From NCBI RefSeq assembly GCF_900109645.1, contig NZ_FOBG01000001.1, positions 2,075,766 through 2,139,765 of the forward strand: a stretch of DNA of 64,000 bases. The letters run 5' to 3'. The position numbers and the translations under genes are program-made. Below, one piece after another: positions 11,967 to 21,406 of the stretch. How positions within the stretch are numbered: position 1 is the stretch's first letter; each line of letters begins with the position of its first letter. The stretch comes from Duganella sp. CF402 (GTDB lineage: Bacteria > Pseudomonadota > Gammaproteobacteria > Burkholderiales > Burkholderiaceae_D). Below the pieces are notes generated by a model that worked only from the letters and a program-made list of their open reading frames with translations, did no database searches and was not told the origin of the DNA.

Positions 11967-12569
11967 TTACCAGCGCTTGTCAACCGGCATATCGAGCAAG
12001 GGCCGCAATTTGTCGGCGATGACTTCGCGCGCGCGGAAGATGCGGCTGCGGACGGTGCCGATGGGACAGGCCATGATGTCGGAAATTTCCTCATAGCTCA
12101 GCCCTTCGATCTCGCGCAGGGCAATGGCCGTGCGCAAGTCCACCGGCAAGGCATCCATCGCCGCGTTCACAGTCTGGGCAATCTGCTTGCTGGCCAACAT
12201 GGACTCCGGCGTATTGATGTCGCGCAAATGCTCGCCATCGTTGAAAGCTTCGGCGCGTTCGGTATCGGCGTCGGTGGACGTGGGCATGCGCCGCCCCTGC
12301 GTCGCCAAAAAGTTTTTGGCGGTATTGATGCCGATGCGGTACAGCCAGGTGTAGAAAGCCGAATCGCCGCGGAAATGCCGCAACGCCCGGTATGCCTTGA
12401 TGAAGGTCTCCTGCACCACGTCCTCCGCTTCAGCCGGGTCATGCACGATGCGCGACAGCAGGCGCATGAGCCGGCGCTGATACTTCGCCACCAGCAAATC
12501 AAACGCCTGCTTGTCACCATCGCGGACCCGCTCGACCAGCAACTGGTCGCACTCGCGTTCTGTCGTCAC
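11967..12569 (-). CDS. rpoE: RNA polymerase sigma factor RpoE (ECF, sigma-E/AlgU)
   Basis: Extracytoplasmic-stress sigma factor. Region 2 (FDLLVAKYQRRLMRLL ... AEDVVQETFIKAYRAL) and region 4 (LREIEGLSYEEISDIMACP) are typical of the RpoE/AlgU subgroup. The GTG at 12569 is chosen because AGGA lies just upstream and it gives the usual 200-aa length; a longer in-frame extension encodes unrelated Cys-rich sequence. Downstream are its anti-sigma factor and the MucD protease; upstream is a YgfX-type gene. Confidence 0.95.
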   Translation of the reverse strand: MTTERECDQLLVERVRDGDKQAFDLLVAKYQRRLMRLLSRIVHDPAEAEDVVQETFIKAYRALRHFRGDSAFYTWLYRIGINTAKNFLATQGRRMPTSTDADTERAEAFNDGEHLRDINTPESMLASKQIAQTVNAAMDALPVDLRTAIALREIEGLSYEEISDIMACPIGTVRSRIFRAREVIADKLRPLLDMPVDKRW

Positions 12570-12640
12570 TCCTGCATTCCTTGGTGGCTTGCAGCGCTTC
12601 GTCTGGCCATATGCTATAGAGTTAGCCCGCTGCAAGAAGT

Positions 12641-13066
12641 TCACACTGCCGGCATGTTTATTTGGGCGCGCGCCGCAGCACGGCAGGCCACAGCCAGCGC
12701 ACGCCACTGCGGCGGCGCCACACTGTCCGGCAGCAGCGCCAGCGCCTGCTCGCCGCCGGCCGCATCGCCCAGGCGCAGCACCAGCAGGCGCGGCCAGAAG
12801 GTCGAACCAGCCAGCACGCGTTGCGGAACGCCGTTGTGTTGGTATACCGTCAGCCGCACGAGGCCGACACCGGATATATCAAGCTGACGTGCGATAGCCG
12901 ATGAACGCCCGACCAGCCAACCCAGCGCGCCCATCAGCAAGCACAGCAACGGCGCCACGAGGCCAGGACAGAACGCGGCGGACGCCAGCACGCAACAACA
13001 CAAGCCGGCATGCGCAAATCGCAAGCCGCGCGAGGGGCGAACGCTGACGGACACCGCAATCGACAT
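12641..13066 (-). CDS. YgfX-family membrane protein
   Basis: A 141-aa protein with two adjacent hydrophobic segments (about residues 16-50, including LCCCVLASAAFCPGLVAPLL) followed by a soluble C-terminal part with the family-like pattern AGSTFWPRLLVLRLGD and LLPDSVAPPQWRALAVACR. This fits the YgfX/CptA group of small inner-membrane proteins, which often neighbours nadB/rpoE. Its role here is unknown; the toxin activity described for the E. coli relative should not be assumed. The start ATG has no clear Shine-Dalgarno. Confidence 0.7.
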   Translation of the reverse strand: MSIAVSVSVRPSRGLRFAHAGLCCCVLASAAFCPGLVAPLLCLLMGALGWLVGRSSAIARQLDISGVGLVRLTVYQHNGVPQRVLAGSTFWPRLLVLRLGDAAGGEQALALLPDSVAPPQWRALAVACRAAARAQINMPAV

Positions 13067-13164
13067 GGCGGCAGCACCAAAACAAACACGCAAAAAGGGG
13101 ATTACATCGTGGAAGCGCCGGCGCGAAGGCCGGGCAATTCAGGCGCCAGCGAATGCCGGCGCCG

Positions 13165-13206
13165 AATTCTCGCTCACCTTGGTTTGGACAAGGTGAGCAG
13201 AGAATT
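13165..13206. repeat. Hairpin-forming inverted repeat between fabF and ygfX
   Basis: Arms AATTCTCGCTCACCTTG (13165-13181) and CAAGGTGAGCAGAGAATT (13189-13206) pair almost perfectly with one bulged base around a 7-base loop. There is no T-run at its end on the minus strand. It may act as a transcript-end structure for fabF or be a dispersed palindromic element. Confidence 0.7.
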
Positions 13207-13220
13207 GGTTCAAACTTTTT

Positions 13221-13321
13221 AAGGTTGCGCAAAAATGAGCGCAGCTAGGCGCGGTGGCGAAGACAGTGCGTTAGCACGGCGAGCCGCCGCAACGACGCTG
13301 CGGTCTTTTTTGCGCGACCTT
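13221..13321. repeat. Long imperfect palindrome abutting the fabF stop codon
   Basis: The ends AAGGTTGCGCAAAAA (13221-13235) and TTTTTGCGCGACCTT (13307-13321) are inverted copies with one mismatch. Interior segments (GCGGTGGCG against CGAGCCGCCGC) can extend the pairing. The right end overlaps the fabF stop codon. The terminal inverted repeats, ~100-bp size and absence of a reading frame are what a MITE-like or REP-like intergenic element would show; identity is not established. Confidence 0.6.
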
Positions 13322-14567
13322 AGATCTTACCGAAGACTAAGCTGCCGTTAGTGCCACCAAAGCCGAACGAGTTTTTCACTGCATACTCGATCTTCATATC
13401 GCGGGCCACATTGGCGCAGAAGTCCAGGTCGCAGTTCGGATCCTGGTTGAAGATGTTGATGGTCGGCGGCGATTTCTGATGATGCACCGCCAGTACCGTA
13501 AACACCGACTCCAGGCCACCTGCGCCGCCCAGCAAGTGGCCGGTCATCGACTTGGTCGAGTTGACCACCAGCTTCTTGGCGTGATCGCCGAAAGTGCGCT
13601 TGATGCCCTGCACTTCAGCCACGTCGCCTTGCGGCGTCGAGGTGCCGTGCGCATTCACATACTGCACCTGGTCCGGATTGATACCGGCGTTGGCCAGCGC
13701 GGCTTGCGCCGACTTGCTGCCACCGCTGCCATCTTCCAGAGGCGAGGTCATGTGATACGCATCCGCGCTCATGCCGAAGCCAACCACTTCAGCGTAGATC
13801 TTGGCGCCGCGCGCCTTGGCGTGTTCGTACTCTTCGAGCACCATCACACCGGCGCCTTCGCCCAGCACGAAACCATCGCGGTCCTGATCCCACGGACGGG
13901 ATGCAGCAGCCGGATCGTCGTTGCGCGACGACAGCGCCTTGGCCGAGGCGAAACCGCCCAGGCCCAGCGGCGACACGGTCGATTCCGCGCCACCCGCCAC
14001 CATCACATCCGCATCGCCGTACTCGATCAAGCGAGCGGCGGCGCCGATGCAGTGCAGGCCGGTGGTGCAAGCCGTGACGATCGACAGGTTAGGACCACGC
14101 ATGCCGTACTTGATCGACAGGTTGCCCGAGATCATATTGATGATCGAGGCTGGCACGAAGAACGGCGAGATACGGCGCGGACCGCGCTTGTCGTAGTCTT
14201 CCTTCTGTTCTTCGATCATCGGCAGGCCGCCGATACCGGAACCGACGATCACGCCGATACGGTCGGCGTTGGCTTCGGTGACGGTCAGGCCGGAGTCTTC
14301 CACGGCCTGGATGCTGGCCGCCATGCCGTAGTGGATGAAGGTATCCATGTGGCGGGCTTCTTTAGCCGAGATGTAATTCTCGATATTGAAGCCTTTGACT
14401 TCGCCGGCAAAGCGGGTGCTGAAAGCTGTTGCGTCAAACTTGGTGATGTTGGCGATACCGGATTTGCCTTCCAGCGCTGCAGCCCAGGTATCGGCAATGT
14501 TATTGCCAATCGGGGATACGGCGCCCAGGCCGGTAACGACAACACGACGGTTTTTAGAACCTCTCAA
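13320..14567 (-). CDS. fabF: 3-oxoacyl-[acyl-carrier-protein] synthase II
   Basis: Elongating condensing enzyme (KAS II) of type II fatty-acid synthesis. The 415-aa thiolase-fold protein has the nucleophile Cys in [12 protein letters not shown], the first catalytic His in [11 protein letters not shown] and the second in [15 protein letters not shown], plus the C-terminal [10 protein letters not shown] box. The start is a TTG (residues [15 protein letters not shown]) with GGAG eight bases upstream; no ATG is near. It lies just after acpP, the usual acpP-fabF order. Confidence 0.97.
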   Translation of the reverse strand: MRGSKNRRVVVTGLGAVSPIGNNIADTWAAALEGKSGIANITKFDATAFSTRFAGEVKGFNIENYISAKEARHMDTFIHYGMAASIQAVEDSGLTVTEANADRIGVIVGSGIGGLPMIEEQKEDYDKRGPRRISPFFVPASIINMISGNLSIKYGMRGPNLSIVTACTTGLHCIGAAARLIEYGDADVMVAGGAESTVSPLGLGGFASAKALSSRNDDPAAASRPWDQDRDGFVLGEGAGVMVLEEYEHAKARGAKIYAEVVGFGMSADAYHMTSPLEDGSGGSKSAQAALANAGINPDQVQYVNAHGTSTPQGDVAEVQGIKRTFGDHAKKLVVNSTKSMTGHLLGGAGGLESVFTVLAVHHQKSPPTINIFNQDPNCDLDFCANVARDMKIEYAVKNSFGFGGTNGSLVFGKI

Positions 14568-14597
14568 GCGATTCTCCTAAAGTCGATCGGGCAGAAA

Positions 14598-14837
14598 TTA
14601 CGCCTTGACGTGCGCGGTAGCGTAGTCGATCGCTTGCTGCACGGTGGTGATTTTTTCTGCTTGTTCGTCAGGGATTTCCATTTCGAACTCGTCTTCCAGT
14701 GCCATCACCAGCTCAACGGTGTCCAGCGAGTCAGCGCCCAGATCGTCAACGAACGACGATTCGGTTTTGATGTCTGCTTCGGCGACGCCCAGTTGTTCAG
14801 CGACGATTTTCTTTACGCGTTGTTCGATATCCGACAT
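14598..14837 (-). CDS. acpP: Acyl carrier protein
   Basis: A 79-aa acidic carrier. The phosphopantetheine attachment serine is Ser37 in [10 protein letters not shown]. It holds growing acyl chains for FabD, FabH, FabG and FabF, all encoded beside it, and is activated by AcpS (2690-3085). A GGAG site lies before the ATG. The 143-bp gap after fabG with a hairpin suggests an independent promoter, consistent with the need for high AcpP levels. Confidence 0.99.
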   Translation of the reverse strand: MSDIEQRVKKIVAEQLGVAEADIKTESSFVDDLGADSLDTVELVMALEDEFEMEIPDEQAEKITTVQQAIDYATAHVKA

Positions 14838-14951
14838 GTTATGGCTCCATTTTGTTTGTTACGGAAAGCGCGCATTTTATCAGGTTTGCGCGCTGAAAAA
14901 CTAATTTCAGCGTCTGCTGCTAAATATGCTGAAATTACTACTAAAAGATTT

Positions 14952-14977
14952 GAATGGGCTTTATTTTAAGCCCATTC
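14952..14977 (-). terminator. Hairpin after fabG (terminator or attenuator)
   Basis: A perfect 10-bp stem GAATGGGCTT/AAGCCCATTC with a 6-base loop begins a few bases after the fabG stop. On the minus strand it is followed by AAATCTTTT, a weak U-tract. It probably ends or attenuates the plsX-fabG message before acpP. Confidence 0.6.
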
Positions 14978-14980
14978 TCA

Positions 14981-15727
14981 TCAGTTCATATACATACCGC
15001 CATTCACGTGGAGGGTGGTGCCGGTAATATAAGCGGCTTGCGGCGACGCCAGGAAGGCGACCGCTGCGGCGATATCCTCTGGCTTGCCGAGGCGTGCCAG
15101 TGGAATCTGAGTCAGCAAGGCGGCGTGCTGTTCTTCGCCCAGCGCCTTGGTCATGTCGGTGTCGATGAAGCCCGGCGCCACCGAGTTGACCGTGATGTTG
15201 CGGCTGCCGATTTCACGCGCCAGCGCGCGGGTCATGCCTTCCACGCCGGCTTTCGCGGCAGCGTAGTTCATCTGGCCCGGGTTGCCCGACGAGGCCACCA
15301 CCGAAGTGATGTTGATGATACGGCCGGTCTTGGCCTTCATCATGCCGCGCAGGACAGCGCGCGACAGGCGGCCGACCGAGCTCAGGTTGGTAGCGATGAC
15401 GCTATCCCATTCTTCATCCTTCATGCGCATCGCCAGGTTGTCCTGGGTAATGCCGGCGTTATTGACCAGGATGCCAACAGCGCCAAAGGTCTTGCCGATC
15501 TCGTCGATGGTGGCGGCGCACGCTTCGGCGTTGGTCACGTTCAGGACCATGCCCTTGCCCGCTTCGGCGCCGATCTCGGCCAGGTAAGCCGAAATCGCTT
15601 CCGCGCCGGCTTCGGTGGTGGCGGTGCCGATCACCTTCGCGCCCTGGCGCGCCAGTTCCTGGGCAATGGCCTTGCCGATGCCGCGCGATGCGCCCGTTAC
15701 CAGGGCGACTTGATTTGCTAAAGTCAT
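14981..15727 (-). CDS. fabG: 3-oxoacyl-[acyl-carrier-protein] reductase
   Basis: NADPH-dependent short-chain dehydrogenase reducing beta-ketoacyl-ACP. The 248-aa Rossmann protein has the cofactor motif GASRGIGKAIA near residue 12, NNAG around residue 88, and the catalytic Tyr-Lys pair in YAAAKAG with Ser in ITSVV. AGAAGGA precedes the ATG. It lies between fabD and acpP. Confidence 0.98.
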   Translation of the reverse strand: MTLANQVALVTGASRGIGKAIAQELARQGAKVIGTATTEAGAEAISAYLAEIGAEAGKGMVLNVTNAEACAATIDEIGKTFGAVGILVNNAGITQDNLAMRMKDEEWDSVIATNLSSVGRLSRAVLRGMMKAKTGRIINITSVVASSGNPGQMNYAAAKAGVEGMTRALAREIGSRNITVNSVAPGFIDTDMTKALGEEQHAALLTQIPLARLGKPEDIAAAVAFLASPQAAYITGTTLHVNGGMYMN

Positions 15728-15775
15728 GTAAGTCCTTCTACAGTAAATTCCGAGTGTGCCTGAATGCGCGGGCGA

Positions 15776-16711
15776 TTATTTGAGTTCGCTCAATACGCGT
15801 TCCAGCGTGGCTTGATCGTAGATCGCGTCGCCGATCAGGTTGCCGTCGATACGCTTGGTCAGGCCCATCAGGACCTTGCCCGGACCGCACTCGACCAGCT
15901 TGGTCACGCCTTCGGCGCCCATCTTCTGCACGGTTTCCACCCAGCGTACCGGCGCGGCGGCCTGGCGCACCAGCGCATCCTTGATCGAGGCCGGGTCGTT
16001 CAGCACGGCCACGTCGACGTTGTTGATCAGCTGGATTTGCGGCGCCGAGAAGGTGATGTTTTCCAGGTAGTCGCGCAGGCGGTCCGAGGCTGGCTTCAGC
16101 AGCGACGAGTGGAACGGCGCCGATACCGGCAGGCGCATGGCGCGCTTGGCGCCCTTGCCTTTGGCGATTTCGCAGGCGCGTTCAACGGCGGCGGTTTCAC
16201 CGGCGATCACCACTTGCGCAGGCGCGTTGAAGTTGACGGCCTCGACCACGCCACCAGCGGCGGCGGCTTCGGCACAGGCGGCGCGCACGTCGTCATCCGA
16301 CAGCCCCAGCACCACGGCCATCGTGCCCTGACCGACCGGCACGGCTTCCTGCATGGCTTGCGCGCGGAAACGCACCAGCGGCACCGCGTCCTTGAAGGCG
16401 ATCACGCCGGCGGCGACCAGCGCCGAGTATTCACCCAGGCTGTGGCCGGCCACTACCGATGGCACGGCGCCGCCAGCGGCGATCCATGCGCGGTAAGCCG
16501 CCACGCCGGCGGTCAGCATCACCGGCTGGGTGTTGGTGGTCAGGTCCAGTTCTTCTTTCGGGCCTTCGGCCATCAGCTTGCCGAGGTCGAACTGCAGCGC
16601 GTCCGACGCTTCGGCGATGGTCTGGGCCACTACCGGGTTGCCGGCAAAGCCGTCCATCATCGCAATCGCTTGCGAACCTTGGCCTGGGAATACAAAAGCA
16701 AATTTAGTCAT
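15776..16711 (-). CDS. fabD: Malonyl CoA-acyl carrier protein transacylase
   Basis: Loads malonyl units on AcpP. The 311-aa protein begins MTKFAFVFPGQGSQ, carries the catalytic serine in AGHSLGEYSALVAAG and the histidine in VSAPFHSSLL. The start at 16711 is preceded by GGAAGAAG; an in-frame start 14 codons earlier lacks this and was rejected. It sits between fabH and fabG. Confidence 0.98.
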   Translation of the reverse strand: MTKFAFVFPGQGSQAIAMMDGFAGNPVVAQTIAEASDALQFDLGKLMAEGPKEELDLTTNTQPVMLTAGVAAYRAWIAAGGAVPSVVAGHSLGEYSALVAAGVIAFKDAVPLVRFRAQAMQEAVPVGQGTMAVVLGLSDDDVRAACAEAAAAGGVVEAVNFNAPAQVVIAGETAAVERACEIAKGKGAKRAMRLPVSAPFHSSLLKPASDRLRDYLENITFSAPQIQLINNVDVAVLNDPASIKDALVRQAAAPVRWVETVQKMGAEGVTKLVECGPGKVLMGLTKRIDGNLIGDAIYDQATLERVLSELK

Positions 16712-16809
16712 GACTTCTTCCATCTCTCTTATTATTGGCTGCAAAGCTAACATCCAAACATGACAGCCTTGCTACCGTTGAGCCCGTTAGAACTCTAATT
16801 CTAATTTAC

Positions 16810-17793
16810 TTAAAACTTGGCGAGCACAGCGCCCCAGGTGAAACCACCACCGACGCCTTCCATCATGATGTTCTGGCCCGGCTTGACGCGGCCATCGCGC
16901 ACAGCGGCGTCCAGCGCCAGCGGGATCGATGCGGCCGAGGTGTTGCCATGCTGGTCGACAGTGACCACCATCTTTTCCATAGGCAGGCCCAGTTTTTTGG
17001 CGGTGCCGCTCATGATGCGCAGGTTGGCCTGGTGCGGGATCAGCCAGTCGATCTGTTCGGCTTTCATGCCGGCTTTTTCCAGCGCCTCGTCAGCGACTTT
17101 CGCCAGCACCGATACGGCCAGCTTGAATACCGCAGGACCGTCCATGTACAGATAAGCTTCGCCGGCGGTTGCACCTGCGAAGGTATTCGGCATGCACAGG
17201 ATGTCCGATTGGCTGCCGTCCGCGTGCAATGCGGTCGACAGGATGCCCGGTTCTTGCGATGCAGTCAGCACCACGGCGCCAGCGCCGTCGCCGAACAGCA
17301 CGCAGGTGGTGCGGTCACTGAAATCGAGAATGCGGGAGAACACTTCCGAACCGATCACCAGCACGTTCTTGTGCACGCCGGCGCGGATGAAGGCATCGGC
17401 GGTCGACAGCGCGTACACGAAGCCGCTGCACACGGCCTGCACGTCGACGGCGGCGCCGTTGTTGGTAATGCCCAGCTTTTTCTGCACGATGCAGGCGGTG
17501 CTTGGGAAGCTGCCGAAGAAATCCGGCGTCGAGCTGGCAACGATGATCAGGTCGATATCGTTAGGTTGCAGGCCGGCCATTGCCAGCGCATTGTTGGCGG
17601 CATTTACCGCCAGGTCCGACGATTTCTGCTCAGGCGCGGCGAAGTGGCGCGCCGCGATGCCGCTGCGGCTGACGATCCATTCGTCCGAGGTCTCAATGCC
17701 TTTGGCGGCGAGTTGATCAGCCAGTGCCTGGTTGGTCACCCGCTTTTCCGGCAGGTAGCTGCCGGTGCCGATAATTTTGCTATACAAAGTCAT
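16810..17793 (-). CDS. fabH: 3-oxoacyl-[acyl-carrier-protein] synthase III
   Basis: Initiates fatty-acid synthesis by condensing acetyl-CoA with malonyl-ACP. The 327-aa protein carries the catalytic triad: Cys in [12 protein letters not shown], His in [11 protein letters not shown] and Asn in [11 protein letters not shown]. The C-terminus [15 protein letters not shown] is typical. It is 16 bp after plsX. Confidence 0.98.
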   Translation of the reverse strand: MTLYSKIIGTGSYLPEKRVTNQALADQLAAKGIETSDEWIVSRSGIAARHFAAPEQKSSDLAVNAANNALAMAGLQPNDIDLIIVASSTPDFFGSFPSTACIVQKKLGITNNGAAVDVQAVCSGFVYALSTADAFIRAGVHKNVLVIGSEVFSRILDFSDRTTCVLFGDGAGAVVLTASQEPGILSTALHADGSQSDILCMPNTFAGATAGEAYLYMDGPAVFKLAVSVLAKVADEALEKAGMKAEQIDWLIPHQANLRIMSGTAKKLGLPMEKMVVTVDQHGNTSAASIPLALDAAVRDGRVKPGQNIMMEGVGGGFTWGAVLAKF

Positions 17794-17809
17794 GCCGTTC
17801 TACCGTCCA

Positions 17810-18871
17810 CTAAATAGTTGAGCTGGGTACTTCCGGGGTCTCGGTGCTGCGCGGCATCAGTTCGGTGATCAGGGTCGAGATGTGCGGCAACACGTCATTT
17901 TTTGCAGCATCATACGCTCGCTTGATCGCCCATTCAAAGGAATATGCGTCGGCGCCGCCGTGGCTCTTGAACACCAGGCCGCGCAAACCCAGCAGGCTGG
18001 CACCGTTATAGCGCGATGGCGACAGGCGTTTTTTGATGTTATTCAGGGCGCCGCGACCGATCAGGGCACTCAGGATGGTCAGCGGATTGCGGGTGAATTC
18101 GGACTTGACGGTGTCGGCGAAGAAGCGCGCAACGCCCTCCACTGCCTTCAGCGTCACGTTGCCGGTAAAGCCATCGCACACCACCAGGTCGGTAGTGCCC
18201 TTGAAGATATCATTGCCTTCGACGTTGCCGTAGAAATTGAGCGCGCCGCGCTCATGGTCGGCCTGCAGCAGCTTGCTGGTGGCCTTGACCACGTCGTTGC
18301 CCTTGATGTCCTCGGTGCCCACGTTGAGCAGGCCGATGGTCGGGCGTTCGATGTTTTCCATCGCCGACACCAGCACCGAGCCCATGATGGCGAACTGGTG
18401 CAAGTGGTGCGGTTCGCAGTCGACGTTGGCGCCCAGGTCCAGCATATAGGTCGGGCCGCCTTTTTGATTCGGCATGATGGAGCAGATCGCCGGACGGTCG
18501 ACGCCGCTCATGGTTTTCAGCACGTAGCGGGCCACGGCCATCAGCGCGCCGGTATTGCCGGCCGAGACCGAAGCCTGGGCGACGCCGCCCTTGACCTGCT
18601 CGATGGCGACGCGCATGGACGAGTCCTTCTTGCGGCGCAGCGCCACTTCCAGAGGATCGTCCATCGTAACTTGTTCGGAGGCATGCACGACAGAGAGGCG
18701 CGGATGCGCGTCGGCATGGTGCTTCTTCAGTTCAGCGCGGATGACGTCTTCGAGACCGACCAGGATCAGTTCGGCATCAGGTTCGCGTTGGACGAAGGAG
18801 ACAGCTGCGGGAATAGTGACCGACGGGCCGTGATCGCCACCCATGCAGTCGATAGAAATTTTGATTGTCAT
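17810..18871 (-). CDS. plsX: Phosphate acyltransferase PlsX
   Basis: Converts acyl-ACP to acyl-phosphate, the donor for PlsY in phospholipid synthesis. The 353-aa protein starts [17 protein letters not shown], a family hallmark, and includes [12 protein letters not shown] and DLGANVDC. A longer in-frame start (14 codons earlier) was rejected because the hallmark is normally N-terminal. It follows rpmF by 147 bp in the conserved yceD-rpmF-plsX-fab order. Confidence 0.97.
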   Translation of the reverse strand: MTIKISIDCMGGDHGPSVTIPAAVSFVQREPDAELILVGLEDVIRAELKKHHADAHPRLSVVHASEQVTMDDPLEVALRRKKDSSMRVAIEQVKGGVAQASVSAGNTGALMAVARYVLKTMSGVDRPAICSIMPNQKGGPTYMLDLGANVDCEPHHLHQFAIMGSVLVSAMENIERPTIGLLNVGTEDIKGNDVVKATSKLLQADHERGALNFYGNVEGNDIFKGTTDLVVCDGFTGNVTLKAVEGVARFFADTVKSEFTRNPLTILSALIGRGALNNIKKRLSPSRYNGASLLGLRGLVFKSHGGADAYSFEWAIKRAYDAAKNDVLPHISTLITELMPRSTETPEVPSSTI

Positions 18872-19018
18872 TGTTATGGCAAGCGGCGGGACCTTGGCTA
18901 CCGGACTCCGCATGGGAACATGACGGTATGCAAAACTAAATTGCAGCCGATGAAAAAAGAAAAAGCGATGCTACGCAAGTCAGCACCGCCTGTTTCCGGG
19001 TCCAGCAAAAGCGATCGA

Positions 19019-19201
19019 TTACTCGTCGTTTTTGGTTTTCAGGACTTTACGACCACGGTAGAAGCCGTTAGGGCTGATGTGGTGACGCAGGTGGGTTTCA
19101 CCGGTGGTTGGCTCGATGCCCAGTTGTGGAGCAACCAGGAAATCGTGCGAACGGTGCATACCGCGCTTCGATGGGGATTTTTTGTTCTGCTGAACTGCCA
19201 T
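19019..19201 (-). CDS. rpmF: 50S ribosomal protein L32
   Basis: A 60-aa basic protein starting [20 protein letters not shown], the standard L32 N-terminus, and ending in [17 protein letters not shown] component of the large ribosomal subunit near the exit tunnel. Placement between yceD and plsX is conserved and couples ribosome and membrane synthesis. Confidence 0.98.
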   Translation of the reverse strand: MAVQQNKKSPSKRGMHRSHDFLVAPQLGIEPTTGETHLRHHISPNGFYRGRKVLKTKNDE

Positions 19202-19343
19202 GTTAATGACTCCTAATACTTAAGTTCTAAAATTCTAACACAATCGACCGGCATAAAACATGCGAATCGAGCCCTACTACATTGCACTGCTAACTTGCCA
19301 AGACTCGATAAACACGCGTTTTGACACGTCTGTTACACACTAC

Positions 19344-19841
19344 TTATTCGGATTTGAGGCTCTTCAGAGCATCGAATGGCGAGATTTTCGCACTTTTCGC
19401 CTTGTCCAGCAGGCTGGCATCCGGGCAGACATCGTGACGCGGCGATTGCGGCAAGGCCAGCAATGCTTCGTCTTCCACCAGATACATCAGTTCCATACTG
19501 CGACTGCCGACGATCACATCGATCGATTCGTCGTCAATTCGCTCTTCAATTTCGTCTGCGTCCGCATCATCCTTACCCAGCATCAGCACGGTCGACGAAT
19601 CGAGGTGGTGAGCGTAAGGCTGCAGGCAGCGCTGGCAGACCAGGTGCACATCACCGGAAACCGACAGCGTGATCTGCGGAATATCCAGTTTGTGGGTCGT
19701 GCCTACTGCGTTCCAGGTGATTTCGCCGGACTTGTCCGCGCATTCCTTGGCCAGGCGGACCATTTCGGCCACAGGCGTCACGCCTTGCTGGCTGCTGTTG
19801 GTCCGACAGAACTCAAAGGTGTCGATCACAAGAGCATTCAT
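19344..19841 (-). CDS. yceD: YceD family protein (DUF177)
   Basis: A 165-aa protein with the metal-site-like CQRCLQPY motif in the middle and an acidic segment after it (DDADADEIEE), as in the YceD/DUF177 family found upstream of rpmF. Relatives are associated with 23S rRNA accumulation; the exact function is not settled. The start giving MNALVIDTFEFCR was chosen over one 17 codons upstream because it fits the family and lies after the promoter at 19868-19897. Confidence 0.9.
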   Translation of the reverse strand: MNALVIDTFEFCRTNSSQQGVTPVAEMVRLAKECADKSGEITWNAVGTTHKLDIPQITLSVSGDVHLVCQRCLQPYAHHLDSSTVLMLGKDDADADEIEERIDDESIDVIVGSRSMELMYLVEDEALLALPQSPRHDVCPDASLLDKAKSAKISPFDALKSLKSE

Positions 19842-19867
19842 TACAGAGTTTCCCCGGAAAACCTGCG

Positions 19868-19897
19868 ATAATAGCAGGGTTTTCGCATTCAAGTCAA
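19868..19897 (-). promoter_or_regulatory. Candidate sigma-70 promoter for yceD-rpmF-plsX-fab
   Basis: On the minus strand TTGACT (19892-19897) and TATTAT (19868-19873) are 18 bp apart, and the yceD ATG follows about 26 bases later. Each box differs from consensus by one base. It lies in the divergent gap between yceD and maf. Confidence 0.6.
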
Positions 19898-19966
19898 AGC
19901 CTTAGCGAATTTTTCGCTTTTTCTGCCGCCAGCATTACCGGCGACAGAGCATATAACAGTTCCCTC

Positions 19967-20569
19967 ATGACATCAAGTTTACTCGTACTGGCTTCCAGCT
20001 CCGCCTACCGCAAAGAATTACTGTCGCGCCTGCAATTGCCGTTTGAAGTGGCCGTGCCCGACATCGACGAGACCCCGCAGCCGGGCGAGACGCCGAGCGC
20101 CACCGCCCTGCGGCTGGCGCGCGAAAAGGCCGCTGCCGTGGCGGCCAAGCTGCCCGGCGCCATCGTGATCGGCTCGGACCAGGTGGCCACGCTCGATGAT
20201 GAGCAAATCGGCAAGCCTGGCAATCACGCCAATGCGCTGGCGCAATTGCAGAAAATGCGCGGCCGCGAGGTGATCTTCCACACTGCGCTGTGCGTGTGGG
20301 ATGGGCGCAACACGAATGCAGCCGATGCGGCGCAGGTAGAAAACATCCAGACCGTGGTGAAGTTCCGCGACCTGCCGGACGAGGAACTGGACGCCTACCT
20401 GCGCATCGAGCAGCCCTACGATTGCGCCGGCAGCGCCAAGAACGAAGCGCTGGGCATCGCGATCCTGGAGCGCATCGACAGCAGCGACCCGACCGCCCTC
20501 ACCGGCTTGCCATTAATCGCCCTGACAGGCATGCTGCGCAACCTTGGCGTCACCTTCTTCAAAAAATAA
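19967..20569 (+). CDS. maf: Maf-family nucleotide pyrophosphatase (YceF type)
   Basis: House-cleaning pyrophosphatase of the Maf/HAM1-like fold. The 200-aa protein has LASSSAYRKELLSRL at the N-terminus, the EKA motif, GSDQVATLDD with the catalytic Asp, and GLPLIALTGMLR at the end. It matches YceF (7-methyl-GTP pyrophosphatase) better than the dTTP/UTP type, in keeping with its position divergent from yceD-rpmF as in enterobacteria. Substrate preference is inferred. Confidence 0.93.
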   Translation: MTSSLLVLASSSAYRKELLSRLQLPFEVAVPDIDETPQPGETPSATALRLAREKAAAVAAKLPGAIVIGSDQVATLDDEQIGKPGNHANALAQLQKMRGREVIFHTALCVWDGRNTNAADAAQVENIQTVVKFRDLPDEELDAYLRIEQPYDCAGSAKNEALGIAILERIDSSDPTALTGLPLIALTGMLRNLGVTFFKK

Positions 20570-20570
20570 T

Positions 20571-21296
20571 ATGACCGGCACTCTCTTTTTAATCCCGAAC
20601 ACCCTGGGCGAGACCGAAGCGCTCGCCAACGTGCTGCCTGAACAGGTACAGCACATCACCTCGCAGCTTGATTACTTCGTGGCGGAAAACGCCAAGACCG
20701 CGCGCGCCTTCCTGAAACTGGTGGGCGCGCAGCATCCGCTGTGCAAGCCGATGCAGGAAATCAAAATCGCCGAACTGAACGTGAACACGCCGGCCGCCGC
20801 GCTGAACGACCTGCTGGCGCCGCTGCTGGCGGGACAAGATGGCGGACTGGTGTCGGAAGCCGGCGTGCCGGCGGTAGCAGATCCGGGGGCCGACCTGGTG
20901 CGGCTGGCGCACCAGCACAACATCCCGGTACGGCCGCTGGTGGGGCCGTCGTCGCTGCTGCTGGCGGTGATGGCGAGCGGCCTGAACGGCCAGAGCTTCG
21001 CCTTCAACGGCTACCTGCCGACCGACGCCGCACAGCGCACGGCACGCATTAAAGAGCTGGAGCAGCGCTCGCGCAAGGAAAAGCAGACGCAGCTATTTAT
21101 CGAAACACCGTACCGCAACGCGGCCATGCTGGAAGCCTTGGTGGCCTCGTGCGCGCCGGGTACGCTGGTGTGCGTGGCGACCGACCTCAGCCTGCCATCC
21201 GAAACCATCCGCACCATGACCGCGGCCCAATGGAAGAGCGCGCCCGCGCCGGACTTCCACAAAAAACCGACCGTGTTCCTGCTGCTGGGCCAGTAG
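20571..21296 (+). CDS. SAM-dependent methyltransferase, tetrapyrrole methylase/RsmI-like fold
   Basis: The 241-aa protein resembles the RsmI/YraL class: FLIPNTLGE near the N-terminus, GGLVSEAGVPAVADPGADLV in the middle and GPSSLLLAVMASGLNGQSF, which form the SAM and substrate pockets. It is shorter than RsmI and lacks its C-terminal domain, so the target may differ from 16S rRNA C1402. The ATG lies one base after the maf stop, so the two genes are probably co-translated. Confidence 0.82.
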   Translation: MTGTLFLIPNTLGETEALANVLPEQVQHITSQLDYFVAENAKTARAFLKLVGAQHPLCKPMQEIKIAELNVNTPAAALNDLLAPLLAGQDGGLVSEAGVPAVADPGADLVRLAHQHNIPVRPLVGPSSLLLAVMASGLNGQSFAFNGYLPTDAAQRTARIKELEQRSRKEKQTQLFIETPYRNAAMLEALVASCAPGTLVCVATDLSLPSETIRTMTAAQWKSAPAPDFHKKPTVFLLLGQ

Positions 21297-21345
21297 CGTC
21301 ATTCCCGCCACTGGCGGAAATGACTCCCGGCGGAGGCCGGGATCC
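21297..21345. repeat. Tandem palindromes (REP-like) in a convergent gap
   Basis: Two hairpins stand back to back: GTCATTCCCGCCA/TGGCGGAAATGAC (21298-21324, one mismatch) and TCCCGGC/GCCGGGA (21325-21342). The GTCATTCCCGCC...GGAATGAC pattern is typical of dispersed intergenic repeats in many proteobacteria. It lies between the ends of two convergent genes, where it could terminate both transcripts. Confidence 0.65.
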
Positions 21346-21406
21346 AAGCTGAGCACGCGTTCCTTGGGCCGCAGCGGCGGACCGCCCGCCTTCGCCGGTG
21401 CGACGA

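Noticed and set aside
13321..14567. fabF start at an ATG further inside the gene
   Set aside because: The conserved [10 protein letters not shown]-terminus lies upstream of any ATG, and the TTG at 14567 has GGAG at good spacing.
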